From: Hirsutella rhossiliensis
Taxonomy: Eukaryota; Ascomycota; Sordariomycetes; Hypocreales; Ophiocordycipitaceae
NCBI RefSeq assembly: GCF_020360975.1
Contig: NW_025408678.1
Span: forward strand, 806,001-870,000
Direction: 5' to 3'
DNA: 64,000 nt
The notes under the pieces: generated by a model
The model's database searches: none
Seen by the model: only the letters and a program-made list of their open reading frames with translations
What the model was told of the DNA's origin: nothing
Part shown: piece by piece, positions 32,990 to 43,050 of the stretch
How positions within the stretch are numbered: the stretch's first letter is position 1
Layout of the letters: each line of letters starts with the position of its first letter
Translations under genes and position numbers: made by a program

Positions 32990-34620
32990 AATCTCTTCTC
33001 CTCACTCGTAGACGAGGATGCCAGTGCTACGCCGCGGTTGACGAAGAAGTCGTCGAAAAGTTGGAAGTTCCTATAGTGGAAATAGCACCGCGAGCTATTA
33101 CAGGAGCATCAGGGGCAATGGAAGGAGCAACGATTAGGGGCCTCGTATGGCTATCAATGGAGGTCAACGGCCACATACAGACGATCTGTGCCTACGTGGT
33201 GCCCCGATTGGAATTCCCCCTAATCCTAGGAAAACCCTGGTTATGCCACACAAAGTCGTACTCAGTGCCCCACGAGAAACGACTATGGCATGAACCTACA
33301 CAAGACTGGGTAGATCACCTCGGGGAAGGAGAATATTCTGCGAAAGCCAAGGAGTTCGAAGAAGCAAAGCACGTACTAGCCAGTACCTTTGTGGGTTACT
33401 TTGAAAGGATCCGCAAGCAGGAAGGAAGAGAGCAGCTGCCACGGCGATTTTCGCTATCAGCATGAAGGATATCGAAAGGGCGTTATCACCAAAGAAACCC
33501 ATGTCAGAAGCAGAGCTACGCCGAACGATACCCCAGCGGTTCCACGATTTACTGCCTCTATTTATGAAGAAGGAAGCTGATAAGCTGAATCCTCATAAGC
33601 CAGGCATAGACCACGAAATCAGAATCAAGGAGGACCCGAATGGCCAGCAGTTACCACTACCGTATGGAGCACTATACGGTATGTCACGAGGAACTCCTGG
33701 TTCTTAAGAAGACTCTACGAGACCTAGTGGATAAAGGATTTATCCGTGCAAGCAGTTCAGAAGCAGCAGCTCCAGTCCTGTTTGTGAGGAAACCAGGTGG
33801 CGGGCTGCGATTCTGTTGTGACTACAGAGCGTTGAACGCAATCACTAAGTCGGACCGTTACCCCTTCCTCTAATAGGGACACACTTCGCAACCTAAAAGA
33901 TGCGAAGTGGTTCACTAAGGTCGACGTGGTACAAGCGTTCCATAAAGTACGGGTTGCAGAAGGAGACGAGTGGAAGACAGCGTTCCGCACCCGGTACGGT
34001 CTCTTCGAATGGATGGTTACCCCGTTCGGGCTAAGTGGCGCGCCAGCAACCTTCCAGCGGTATATTAACGGTATCCTACGAGACTACCTCGACGAGTTCG
34101 CCTCTGCTTATATGGACGATATACTTATCTATTCGAGCGGGAGCAGAGAGACCATTTCCGGAAGGTACGGTTAGTTTTAGAACGCCTCGCCGAGCATGGA
34201 CTACACCTAGACCGGAGAAATGCGAATTTGGAGTCAAGCGGATTAAGTACCTAGGATTCATTATTCACGCAGGAATTGGCATTCAGGCAGATCCCGACAA
34301 GATACGAGCAATAGTCAGTGGGCAGTCCCCGTTACCCAGAAGGGGTGCGCAGTTTTCTAGGATTCGTTAACTACTACCGGATATTTATACCGCAAGCCTC
34401 GGAAATAACTGCACCTAACAGCACTAACAGGAAGGGGACTAAGTTCAAGTGGACGGACGAGCACGATATGGCGTTCCAGACACTAAAGACGCTATTTACG
34501 AACGCCCCTATTCTTACTCAATGGGATTTCGAGAGGCCAACCTTCGTAGAAGCAGACTGTAGCGGCTGGGCGCTTGGGGGCACACTTACGCAGGAAGTCG
34601 ACGGACAACGCAAGCCAGTA
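32990..34620 (+). pseudogene. Ty3 pol N-terminal part: protease, RT, start of RNase H, frameshifted
   Basis: The aspartic protease region lies near 33000-33250 (frame break just after VDE, then GCQCYAAVDEE). Reverse transcriptase runs from about 33640 to 34180: [20 protein letters not shown], the [15 protein letters not shown] block and an intact catalytic YMDDI at 34109-34123. RNase H begins with the VEADCSGWALGGTL segment near 34547 and is cut by the hAT insertion after the RKPV codons. Frames change near 33690, 33870 and 34170. Confidence 0.88.
34613..34620 (+). repeat. 8-bp hAT target-site duplication, left copy (AGCCAGTA)
   Basis: Identical to 37934-37941. In the Ty3 reading frame these bases encode part of the K-P-V tract of RNase H; both copies flank the element and only one belongs to the original gene. 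Eight bases is the standard hAT duplication length. Confidence 0.95.
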
Positions 34621-34755
34621 CAGGCTTGGAAATCGATCGTACAATCGATTTGATCGAATCGATTAATCGAATCGATTTCGATTTCGATCGATCGATTAGA
34701 AGTCCTGCTCGATCGATATCGTATCGATCCAACCTCCAATCGATCGATTTGATCG
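34621..34755 (+). repeat. left terminal and subterminal repeats of the hAT
   Basis: The TIR is followed by repeated GATCGAT/ATCGAT words in both orientations. hAT transposases bind short subterminal repeats, so these are candidate binding sites. Confidence 0.75.
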
Positions 34756-35101
34756 TCGTTCGCCATGTCCATACAAGGTGTCCAGGGTAGGCTGCGTAGG
34801 TTGGGTGCGTGACGATGCTGCCGCCCGACGCGTCTGCCAAACACCCTGGCAAACGACCGGGGGTCCCAGGCAGCCAGTCATATCTATCTTGTTGCCGCGC
34901 GTCGCGTGTCGACAAAAGTAAATTGATCTCTCCGTCTCTTGCGTTTGCAAGTCCTCCCCGTTCAACGGAATCAGTACGCGTCGCAACCAGGAATTATTTC
35001 GGGCCTCAGCCTGTCCGAGTAGACTTCATACAGATTCGACCTTATCAGCCTCGCACCCTTCGATTTGACCTCGCCCACATTGTTTACGGACGTTTCCCAC
35101 C
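34756..35101. other. hAT 5' untranslated region
   Basis: About 350 bp between the subterminal repeats and the first transposase-like ATG at 35102. No further structure recognised; presumably the transposase promoter and leader. Confidence 0.4.
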
Positions 35102-37799
35102 ATGGACGCGCTTGATGAGGACATAGAGATCGCCTCCTCCACGCCGCCGCCTTCCGAGCCGACAACCAGTTCAGCATCAACTAAATATGCACCCATGGGG
35201 TTTCCAGATTATGAAGCTTGGACGACTGATAAATTTGGGCGGTTCCCCGGCTACGATTTGCCACGACCCTTCTCGAGAACGGACGTGGTGGTGGCAATTC
35301 GGATTCAGAATGAAGGACAACAGGTCACGGCCCCACAAGATCGTATGGATCTGCGAGAGATGCTTCCTCCGGGACAGGCCGAAGACAGCACATTACGTCT
35401 TCATCGCTTCGACTGGGAAGCGTCGTCCGACATCTGAGGAAGGAGCACAAAGTCGTGGTTTGTGCCACCTCTCCGTACCCCATCTCCACGTCGTTCGATC
35501 ATGCCCGCTAACTTGTCAGCCACCTTCTAGACAACGTGCAGGCTCAGTTACCGGGAGTGGAGGTGCAGAACGGAACCTGCTTGATATGCTTCGCGCCGAT
35601 CCGACGAACCCTCGAGATCAGACTCTTCTCAGCAATCTGCATACGTTATTCGATCCGAAGATGAATCAACTGCTCCTGCTCGACTGGCTTACATATCATA
35701 ACCTCCCCTTTAATGTCGTAAACTCTGAGCGCTTCAGACGACTCCTTCTCTACAACAACCCGGCTCTCCAGGAAGGCCAGATACCAACTGGCAAAACGCT
35801 TGTGAATCTGCTACTAGATGAGTATAATCGCGCTCTTGGTCCGCTTTGCGAGCTGCTTCAAAGAGCGAGAAGTATGATTCATTTACCTTTGATGGCTGGA
35901 CTTCCCGACAAAACACATCATTCCTCGGTATCAACGCCCACTTTATCGACCAAGATTGGAACCAATGGGAATCCTCTTGGCTTTGCCGGCTCTCGCGAAA
36001 CGCCATACTGGAGCAGCGCTTGCAGATGAAGTTGCAGATACAATATGCGCGTTTGGTCTTGAAGACAGGTATAGAACCACAGTCAACACTTCTTGGGTCC
36101 GTTAGCTGACAATCTTGACTGTTATCCGGCGTCAGAATCGGGTACTACACGCTTGACAACGCTACGAATAATGATACGGCTGTGGAAGCGCTTGCCGCTG
36201 AGTTCGATTTCGACAGGGAAGAGCGTCGCATCCGCTGCGCCCCTCATTTTCTGAACCTGGCCGTCAGGGCTATGATGTACGGCAGCAAAAGGGATAATTT
36301 CAACGAGTTGCTTGCTCATTGGGGCGATAAGGACTTTGTGGCTGAAGAGGAAGAGCAGCGCCAGTTGTCCGACGCTATCAATGAGCTGGCGACCGACGAC
36401 GACTTCTGTGTGCCGAGCATGGAAGAAGGATTCGAGGTTGAAACAGTCCCAGAAGGCAGTCAGGATCAGGACGTACTGCCCGACATCATCAATGGCGAAG
36501 AAGTGGACAAGTACCGCAAGTTTGGGCCATTTGGCAAACTTCACAATATTGGCATTGCTCTTCGAACGAGCAGTCAACTTCTCGAGGTCTTTTACGAAGC
36601 TCAACGGCAAACCGCTCCTACTGAACCTATTCTTACGTGGGTTCAAAACGTCTGCACTCGCTGGCAATCCGATGAGGCGATGGCCTCACGCGCTCTGCTG
36701 AAGCGTACGGCTTTGAACAGGATGTTTTCCATCATCGAGGAACGATGGCTTGGCAAAGGCGGCAAAGAACAGGACAAACCAGCGATACTGAAAGAACAAC
36801 TTTCCCTTGAAGAATGGAAGGTCGTTGTTGCGGTTCAGAAGATCCTTCAGCCATTCAAGATCGCCTCGAAGCAACTCCAGGGCGAGGGTATTGCTGGTAA
36901 ACGCTCCACGTCAGGAGGGTTCGATGAGTACTTCCGGTGGTAGAGATGCTCCTTGACCACCTCGAACTAGCAGTTCAGGGAGTTATAATCGAAGAGAACG
37001 AAGATCAGACCATGAAAGAGGTTCACCTGTTCAATGACATGGACGCAAGAACTCGCAGGGTTTTGAAGATTTACATCAAGCTCGGATGGAAGAAGCTGAA
37101 CGACTACTATAGCAAGCTGACCTCAACCGCATATGTAGCGGCAGTGGTGTTCCACCCTGCAAGAAGTGGCGCGCTCTGGAACGGCTTTGGAGCCAACTCC
37201 CGTCTCGTCAGACGTCGGGTGGGAAAGAACATATGCGAAGCTTAGCGACAGTCTGGAAAGAGAGGAACATGGCTCATCGGCAATCCTGCGATGGTGTTTC
37301 AGCGGATACGACTAATAGTGGCTTGGACTATATTGAGCGTCGATTGGCGTTTAGTCGATCATTGGCTTGCCCTGAGCCTCGAGGGCGGCAAATTAAAGGA
37401 CCAAAGCAGTCAACCGCCTTGCAAGAACAGGACGAGCTTGATCAGTACCTATCAGAGCCGCCGGTGGAAAATATCGCATACAAAACGGACCCAATCGCTT
37501 GGTGGAAGGACGTTGGTGTTGCGCGGTTTCCTCGGCTGTCTTATATGGCTGTTGACTACCTTACCATCGCGTCGTCTTCAGCAGGAACGGAAAGAGATTT
37601 TAGCAGCTGTGGGAGGATGATAACACCACTGAGATCTCGCCTACGACGCCATATTGTGGCGATGGCGCAGTGTCTTCGTTCCTGGAGTAAAGCTGGCATC
37701 TATCAGCCGACACTTCCTCTTGGTCTGCTTGAAGGGGACAATTGGAGGCAAGTTCTTCAACTGATGGGCAAGATCACCCTAGATAGGGATGATTTTTAG
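35102..37799 (+). pseudogene. hAT transposase, degenerate, with one recognisable intron
   Basis: The N-terminus begins [24 protein letters not shown]-like zinc finger follows (VWICERCFL...KTAHYVF near 35344-35400, then RHLRKEHK in another frame near 35430). The catalytic region has [14 protein letters not shown] near 35890 and [18 protein letters not shown] near 36141. An apparent intron at 36069-36135 (GTATAG...GTCAG) joins LED to RIGYY. The C-terminal hAT dimerisation domain is intact at about 37425-37700 (SSSAGTERDFSSCGRMITPL). Frame slips near 35420, 35860, 35955 and 36930 make this copy inactive unless further introns explain them. Confidence 0.85.
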
Positions 37800-37933
37800 T
37801 ATTGATCGATTCGATCGTCGATCGATTCGAATCAAACAGCGATCGATCGATATCGATCGATTGAAGGTGACGATCGATAAAATTCGATCGATCAGGCTCG
37901 AAAATCGATCTATAAGATCGATTTCCAACTCTG
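37800..37933 (+). repeat. right subterminal repeats and TIR of the hAT
   Basis: Dense GATCGATCGAT words and the right TIR ending ...TTTCCAACTCTG, mirroring the left end in composition. It directly follows the transposase stop codon. Confidence 0.75.
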
Positions 37934-37941
37934 AGCCAGTA
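37934..37941 (+). repeat. 8-bp hAT target-site duplication, right copy (AGCCAGTA)
   Basis: Exact copy of 34613-34620; the Ty3 RNase H reading continues directly after it with AFHSQKLSPAERNYPIHDKE. Confidence 0.95.
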
Positions 37942-40154
37942 GCGTTCCACTCGCAGAAGCTATCACCGGCTGAGCGCAACTACCCAATCCATGATAAGGA
38001 AATGCGCGCTATTATTCGTTGTCTCGAACAATGGTCAGCCGAGCTACGAAGCTGTGATAACTTCGTTATCCTTACCGACCATAAGAACCTCGAGTATTTC
38101 ATGACGCGCCAACAGCTCTCGGAAAGCAGGCACGTTGGGCTGAATATCTCTCGCGTTTTAACTTCCAGCTCCAGTACCGTCCGGGACGGAAGCAGTGGTG
38201 CCAGACGCGCTCTCGCCGCGAACAGGACCGACCAAACGAAGCGGATCACGAAGCACGAGATATGAAGCTTATTCCAGAAGCAGCCCTACGTACCTACGTC
38301 GGGTAACGTCGACTCAAGCGGGAGAAGGCGAAGAAGAACACACGGTTTTCCACGACCCAGAGCTACAACAATTATGGCAGCAAACGGCAAACCAGGATCC
38401 AGTCTTTACAAGCGTTTATAACGCGGTACGAAACGGATCTCGGTCCCTCGACCCCAAGCTTAAGCTGAAGGTACAAGTCGCCGAGTGCTTTATTGATCCT
38501 CGGGGGCACCTACGACTACGTGGCCGCTTATGGGTGCCAGGCGCACCGATCACGACAGAAGCAGCAGCCAAGGCAGCACCGCTAGAGCAGGAGTCGCTAA
38601 ACGAATTACGGGGCTCCTTAATCCAGAAGGTTCATGACTCCCATGTAGTAGGCCACCCGGGACGGAAGGGACGATAGAAGCCGTATCCAGGGACTTCTAC
38701 TGGCCGCTAATGCAACAGCATATCCGACGTTTCTTGCGTAACTGCGATGTCTGCGGCCGTACGAAGATATGGCGCGAGCATAAAGGGTCTACTTAGACCG
38801 CTACCCGTACCGGACCGCTTCTTCCGCCAGATACAGATGGACTTTATTACGGACCTCCCCTTGCGAACGGTAACCGCTGCCTCTGGGTTATCAAGGACCG
38901 GCTAAGTAAGGAAGTTATACTCGAACCGATGCCAACGATGGAAGCGGAAGCATGTGCAGAGCGTTTTCTATGGTGCTTCGCCCGCTACCACTGGTGGCCC
39001 GACGCTATAACGAGCGATAGGGGCTCGAATTGGGTAGGCCGCTTTTGGAGGCACATGTGCAAGTTACTGGGGATCGACCAGCAGCTAAGCACGGCGTACC
39101 ACCCCCAAACCGACGGAGGCCCTGAGAGGATGAACCAAGAAGTACAGGCATACCTCCGCGCCGTGATTAACCAGAACCAGAACGACTGGGATAAGTGGGT
39201 TCCCGCGGCTCAGATGGCGTTAAACGGTCGGGTCAATACCTCTATAGGGATGTCCCCATTCTTCGCTATACACGGCTATGAGCCGAAGTCACCAGTTCCC
39301 CTCGTTACGGAAGCATATGCGGAAGAGTATCCTCAGCATTCGCCAGAAACCAGGGCAAAGAAATTTGTTACCAAACTACAACAGATTACGGACCTCTGCC
39401 AAGCATCAATGGCGACAGCTACGCAGCAACAAGAACGCTTCGCTAACAGACGACGGAACGCGGCAGAACGCTTCGAAGTAGGCGATAAGGTTTGGCTTGA
39501 CTTACGGAACTACGCGTCAGAGCGACCTAAGAAGAAGTTCGACTGGCTGCACGCTAAGTATACGATAAGCAAGGTACTCGACCCGTACACGGTTGAACTA
39601 GCAGACCTCCCGAGGGGCTGCTATAATAGGTTCCACGTCGACCAACTCCGGAGAGCGGGGACGGACCCAATGCCTGGTCAGCAACGCACAGACGCTCAAC
39701 CCCATCTATCCAAGTAGACGGGGAGGCTCACCAAGTAGTAGAGGAAATACTATGCGCTAGGTGGAAGAGAACCGGCCGCGGCCGTAGGCGGGAAGTCCTT
39801 GTACGCTGGCAAGGTTGGCAAGACCCGACCTGGACCTCTTTAGACAATATGCAACAGACAGCGGCCTTGGATAAGTACGAACAGAGATACGGCCCGGCTC
39901 TCGAAAACGATGGACCATACCAGCACCGACGAGTGGCAACGGAAGCACAGCCGGCCCAAATCCAGGGGCAAGTCGAAGGAATACAACCACAGCTGCAGAT
40001 ACAGGGCAAGAGAATACGCGGACCACTACGGGCTAGGACTAATGGCGACGCCCCGTCGATAGTAACGGCACCAGACCCTATAGACGACGGCCCTACGATC
40101 GTTGTAGAGGGGACCAGGAACAGGAAAAAGGGCACCAGCGCCAGAGAGGAGTAG
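37942..40154 (+). pseudogene. Ty3 pol C-terminal part: RNase H, integrase, chromodomain, frameshifted
   Basis: RNase H resumes at 37942 and ends near 38105 (LEYFMT). The integrase zinc-binding region lies near 38620-38760 (HDSHVVGHPGRKG, then RRFLRNCDVCGR in another frame). The integrase core has its D-D-E residues in QMDFITDLPL (about 38835), ITSDRGSNW (about 39010) and GGPERMNQEV (about 39120), all present in one long frame that starts at 38929 in its visible part and stops at 39717. A chromodomain follows in a different frame (VLVRWQGWQDPTWTSLDNM, about 39798-39855), placing the element among chromoviruses. Confidence 0.88.
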
Positions 40155-40162
40155 GGGGCTAA

Positions 40163-40337
40163 TGTGGGGCTACGCCCCGATGTGTAGATCTGGCATGGCC
40201 AGACTAGTCACGTGCGAGCGCCACGGACACGACTCCTAAAGGGAGCGATGTAGACACGTCTCCCCTTTACACTCTTTGTAGCTCAATTTACATCAATTAC
40301 GCCCAGCACCTGTGCCAACAGTGCTGACCCCGTAACA
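40163..40337 (+). repeat. 3' LTR of the Ty3 chromovirus
   Basis: 175 bp, TGTGGGG...CGTAACA, same as the 5' LTR except for the first bases and one extra C near the end. It is followed by the TGCAT duplication. Confidence 0.93.
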
Positions 40338-40342
40338 TGCAT

Positions 40343-40560
40343 GTCTTGGTCTATCTATTGGGATAAGGGAGGGGCTTATATAGGTACAGTGACCACATAT
40401 AGCTAGCCAAAAGAGGGCATTAGGATGTTCCTATACCTAAGTTAGGCCTATATAATGTCCTTAGGCTAGGGGAGTCATATTAGTTAGGCAGGCTTCCTTA
40501 TGCATGACTATTAGGTCTACTAGGCATAACTATAGCATCTTATGCCTACTCTCCTTAACA
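40343..40560 (-). repeat. 3' LTR of an older copia element, truncated or split by the Ty3 insertion
   Basis: On the minus strand a polypurine tract CAAGGGGGTA (40561-40570) is directly followed by TGTTAAGGAG, the classic junction of a copia internal region and its 3' LTR. The LTR runs toward 40343, where the Ty3 target site lies; its end may continue on the other side of the Ty3 below 31213. Unlike the internal region it still contains many CA and TG dinucleotides. Confidence 0.65.
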
Positions 40561-40570
40561 TACCCCCTTG

Positions 40571-43050
40571 CTACCCTAGCTTCTAGATAGTAGGGCAATA
40601 GGTAGAGGAGGGTTCGGTCTAATTAATATAAGGCTATTCCGATATTAAATTCGGCTACTTTACTATCTATTTAAGGAGGTTATCTAAAAATAAGGGAGGC
40701 TCCTAATTATATTCTATAAAAAGGGAAGGTAAATATAGTAAAAGGCAAAAGCTAGGACCTAAGAGGATAGGATATAAGGAGAACCCTCCTCTATATATCC
40801 TATCTCCTCGGGCCCCTAAGTTCGTTAACCGCGCCCCCCTTAGGGCGTGGTTATATAACCTGCTCTTCCGCCTTAAGGGGAGTCGAACTTACGATTAATA
40901 GGGTTATATAACCTACTCTTACCGTTTAACTAGTAGTTATAAGTTATATTTATAACCTTCCTTATAAGGAGGGGTATAGCGGGGTATCCCTTTAGGTAGC
41001 CTAGGTACCGTAGTACCTTTGCCGGCGACGTTATTATTTAGGATAAAAGTAATCCTAATAGTAGGCTTTCTAATAATATATTCCTTATATTAATTAATCT
41101 TAATTTAGTAAAGCTATCGCGATTATTATAAGTTTAAGCGCTATAGTATTATACTAATTAAAGGGTAGTCTAGTAATAGCTTTACTTCTTAGTAGTAAAT
41201 AGGGCTAACTTCTACCCCTTAGATCTTTATAGTTTCTTAACTAAATTAAGATCTAACTACGCTATTAGAATCCCTTAATCTTAGTATATATAGTAGTGCT
41301 CTTATTATCGGGATCCGGCGATTATTAAGTTCGCTATAATAAGGAGATATTACGCCTTAATATAGTAGTTAGGTATATTATCTTTTAATATATCTTCTAG
41401 CTATATTACTAGTCCTAGTTACTTAATAAAGCTTTAATACTTCTAGTATATAAGCGCCTTCGTTATACTATTAGCTAGGTTATCTACTAATATAATCTAG
41501 CTAACTTATATCCGATCTTACTATACCTCCTAACGAAGCTAGTATCTATAAATATTAACGTACTTAAGGTTTATCTTAAGCTTTACGCTTAATTTAGTTA
41601 GAAGCTTAATAGTCTAAAGGTTATTATACTAAAGCTTTATAGTCCCTTTAATACTAATGCTAAGCTCCTTAATTAGTCGGCTAAATACTACCTATTCCTT
41701 AGCTATCTATAAGAGTGCTAATAATTTAGCTTTTATAGAGGATATTATTATAGTAGCTTACTTAGTAGCTTTTTAGTTAATTAGCTTACTAAGGAGTAGG
41801 AATACGTATCCTTATAAGGACTTCCTAGTTTCTAGGTTATCGGCGTATAAGGAGTTAGATATATATATTAGCCGCCTTATTAGGTTTATCGCCGTAAAGT
41901 AGATATAGCGGTTTCTCGTATAATAGAGGTAAGCTAGGCACTTATATACTTTATACTTATAGCGCGGCCCGGGGTTATAGTTATATTAGGCTAGCTTTCT
42001 AGCTATAAATATAATATCTAGCTTAGTATAAATTGCTAGATAAATAAGCGACCTAATTAAAGAGATATATTTATATATCTCTTCCTTTAAGGCTTGCTTT
42101 TCGTAGGGGACGAGCTCTTTTATTATTAGCGGGATCTTAGGCTTACGAAGGATATTATTATTAAGGATATAATATTTCTTCGCGGTCTTAGAGATATAGG
42201 AAGCTTATAAGAGCTATATCTTCTTAAGATCCCTATCCCTAATAATCTCGATACTAAGGAACTAGCGTAGCTCTCTTATATATATAACGGTGTATTTTTT
42301 CGTAATAGCCTTATATAGCTCTTCTTAATCTTATTTTTGCCTTTTCGGATATATTATAATAATATTATCTACGAAGATAAAGATAATAACGCCCTTATAG
42401 ACTAGTACGTAGGCGTCTTCTACTAGCTACTAGGCTCTTAGTTTAGTAAAGAAACTAGATATCTCTTTAAACTATAGCTTTAAAGAGATACGGAGCCCGT
42501 ATAGTACTTTTAATAGCTTTAGGTATAGCCTAGGTATTAAGAATCCTAGTAGAGGCTAGTAATAGACTTCTTAGCGTAGGATTGCGTATAGAAATACTAT
42601 TTTTACGTCGTATTATTCTATCTTAAAGTCCTCGAGGTAGTAGAAGGCTATTAGTAGTCGAAATATTCGTGCTCGTAGCGTAGCTATATATATATCCTTA
42701 TTACCTTCGGGTTATAGGTCTCTACGAACTATAATACGTACTTTAAAGCGTATAATATACCCTTATTTATCGGTCTTATATATAAAGACCTAACGTAAGG
42801 GGATTAGGAAGTAACCTTTCTATTTAATAATAGCTTTTAGGATAGTCTTCTACGTACCCCTTACTAGGTTTTCTTTTATTTCGTAGTCTATAGCTTCCTT
42901 CTACTTATATACGAATTCTAAAGTTATTACCGCGTTAAAGGAGGTAGGGGGAGGCGGTATATCTTTAACGTAAAGCTTATACTTACTTACCTTTACGATA
43001 ATATTATTAATAAGGGATTTCTTAGGCCTACGAGCCCGTTTTCCTTTAAT
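40571..43050 (-). pseudogene. RIPped Ty1/copia pol relic (RT and RNase H)
   Basis: On the minus strand the RT reads, with stops, from about 43045 (KRARRPKKS) through FLYAILR and LKVLYGLRISLKL to IIFIFVDNIIIIYPKR; the catalytic pair FVDD is FVDN at 42361-42375 because GAT became AAT. The RNase H C-terminus is near 41440-41560 (LKYVNIYRY, then VDNLANSITKAL, where family members have ADGLTKAL). The order and the 3' LTR next to it fit a minus-strand copia. Confidence 0.75.

Larger units (their letters stand above)
34621..37933 (+). mobile_element. hAT-family DNA transposon nested in the Ty3 RNase H region
   Basis: 3313 bp with terminal inverted repeats CAGGCTTGGAAATCGATC (left) and CAGAGTTGGAAATCGATC (right, read inward), 16 of 18 identical, and an exact 8-bp target duplication. 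Both ends carry about 130 bp of clustered ATCGATCG words. The interior encodes a degenerate hAT transposase on the plus strand. Confidence 0.95.
31218..40337 (+). mobile_element. Ty3/gypsy chromovirus, complete LTR-to-LTR, interrupted by a hAT element
   Basis: Bounded by direct LTRs (31218-31393, 40163-40337) and a 5-bp target duplication TGCAT (31213-31217, 40338-40342). Subtracting the hAT and its duplication leaves about 5.8 kb, normal for the superfamily. Gag, protease, RT, RNase H, integrase and chromodomain are all recognisable in order on the plus strand, but distributed over several frames, so this copy is not autonomous. The LTRs differ only at the first few bases and by one C, so insertion was recent. 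It lacks the CpA depletion of the repeat block to its right. Confidence 0.95.

Noticed and set aside
31218..40337. Frame slips as proof of poor sequence quality
   Set aside because: Eight-exon and 12-kb host genes in the same window are frame-perfect, so error would have to be restricted to repeats.
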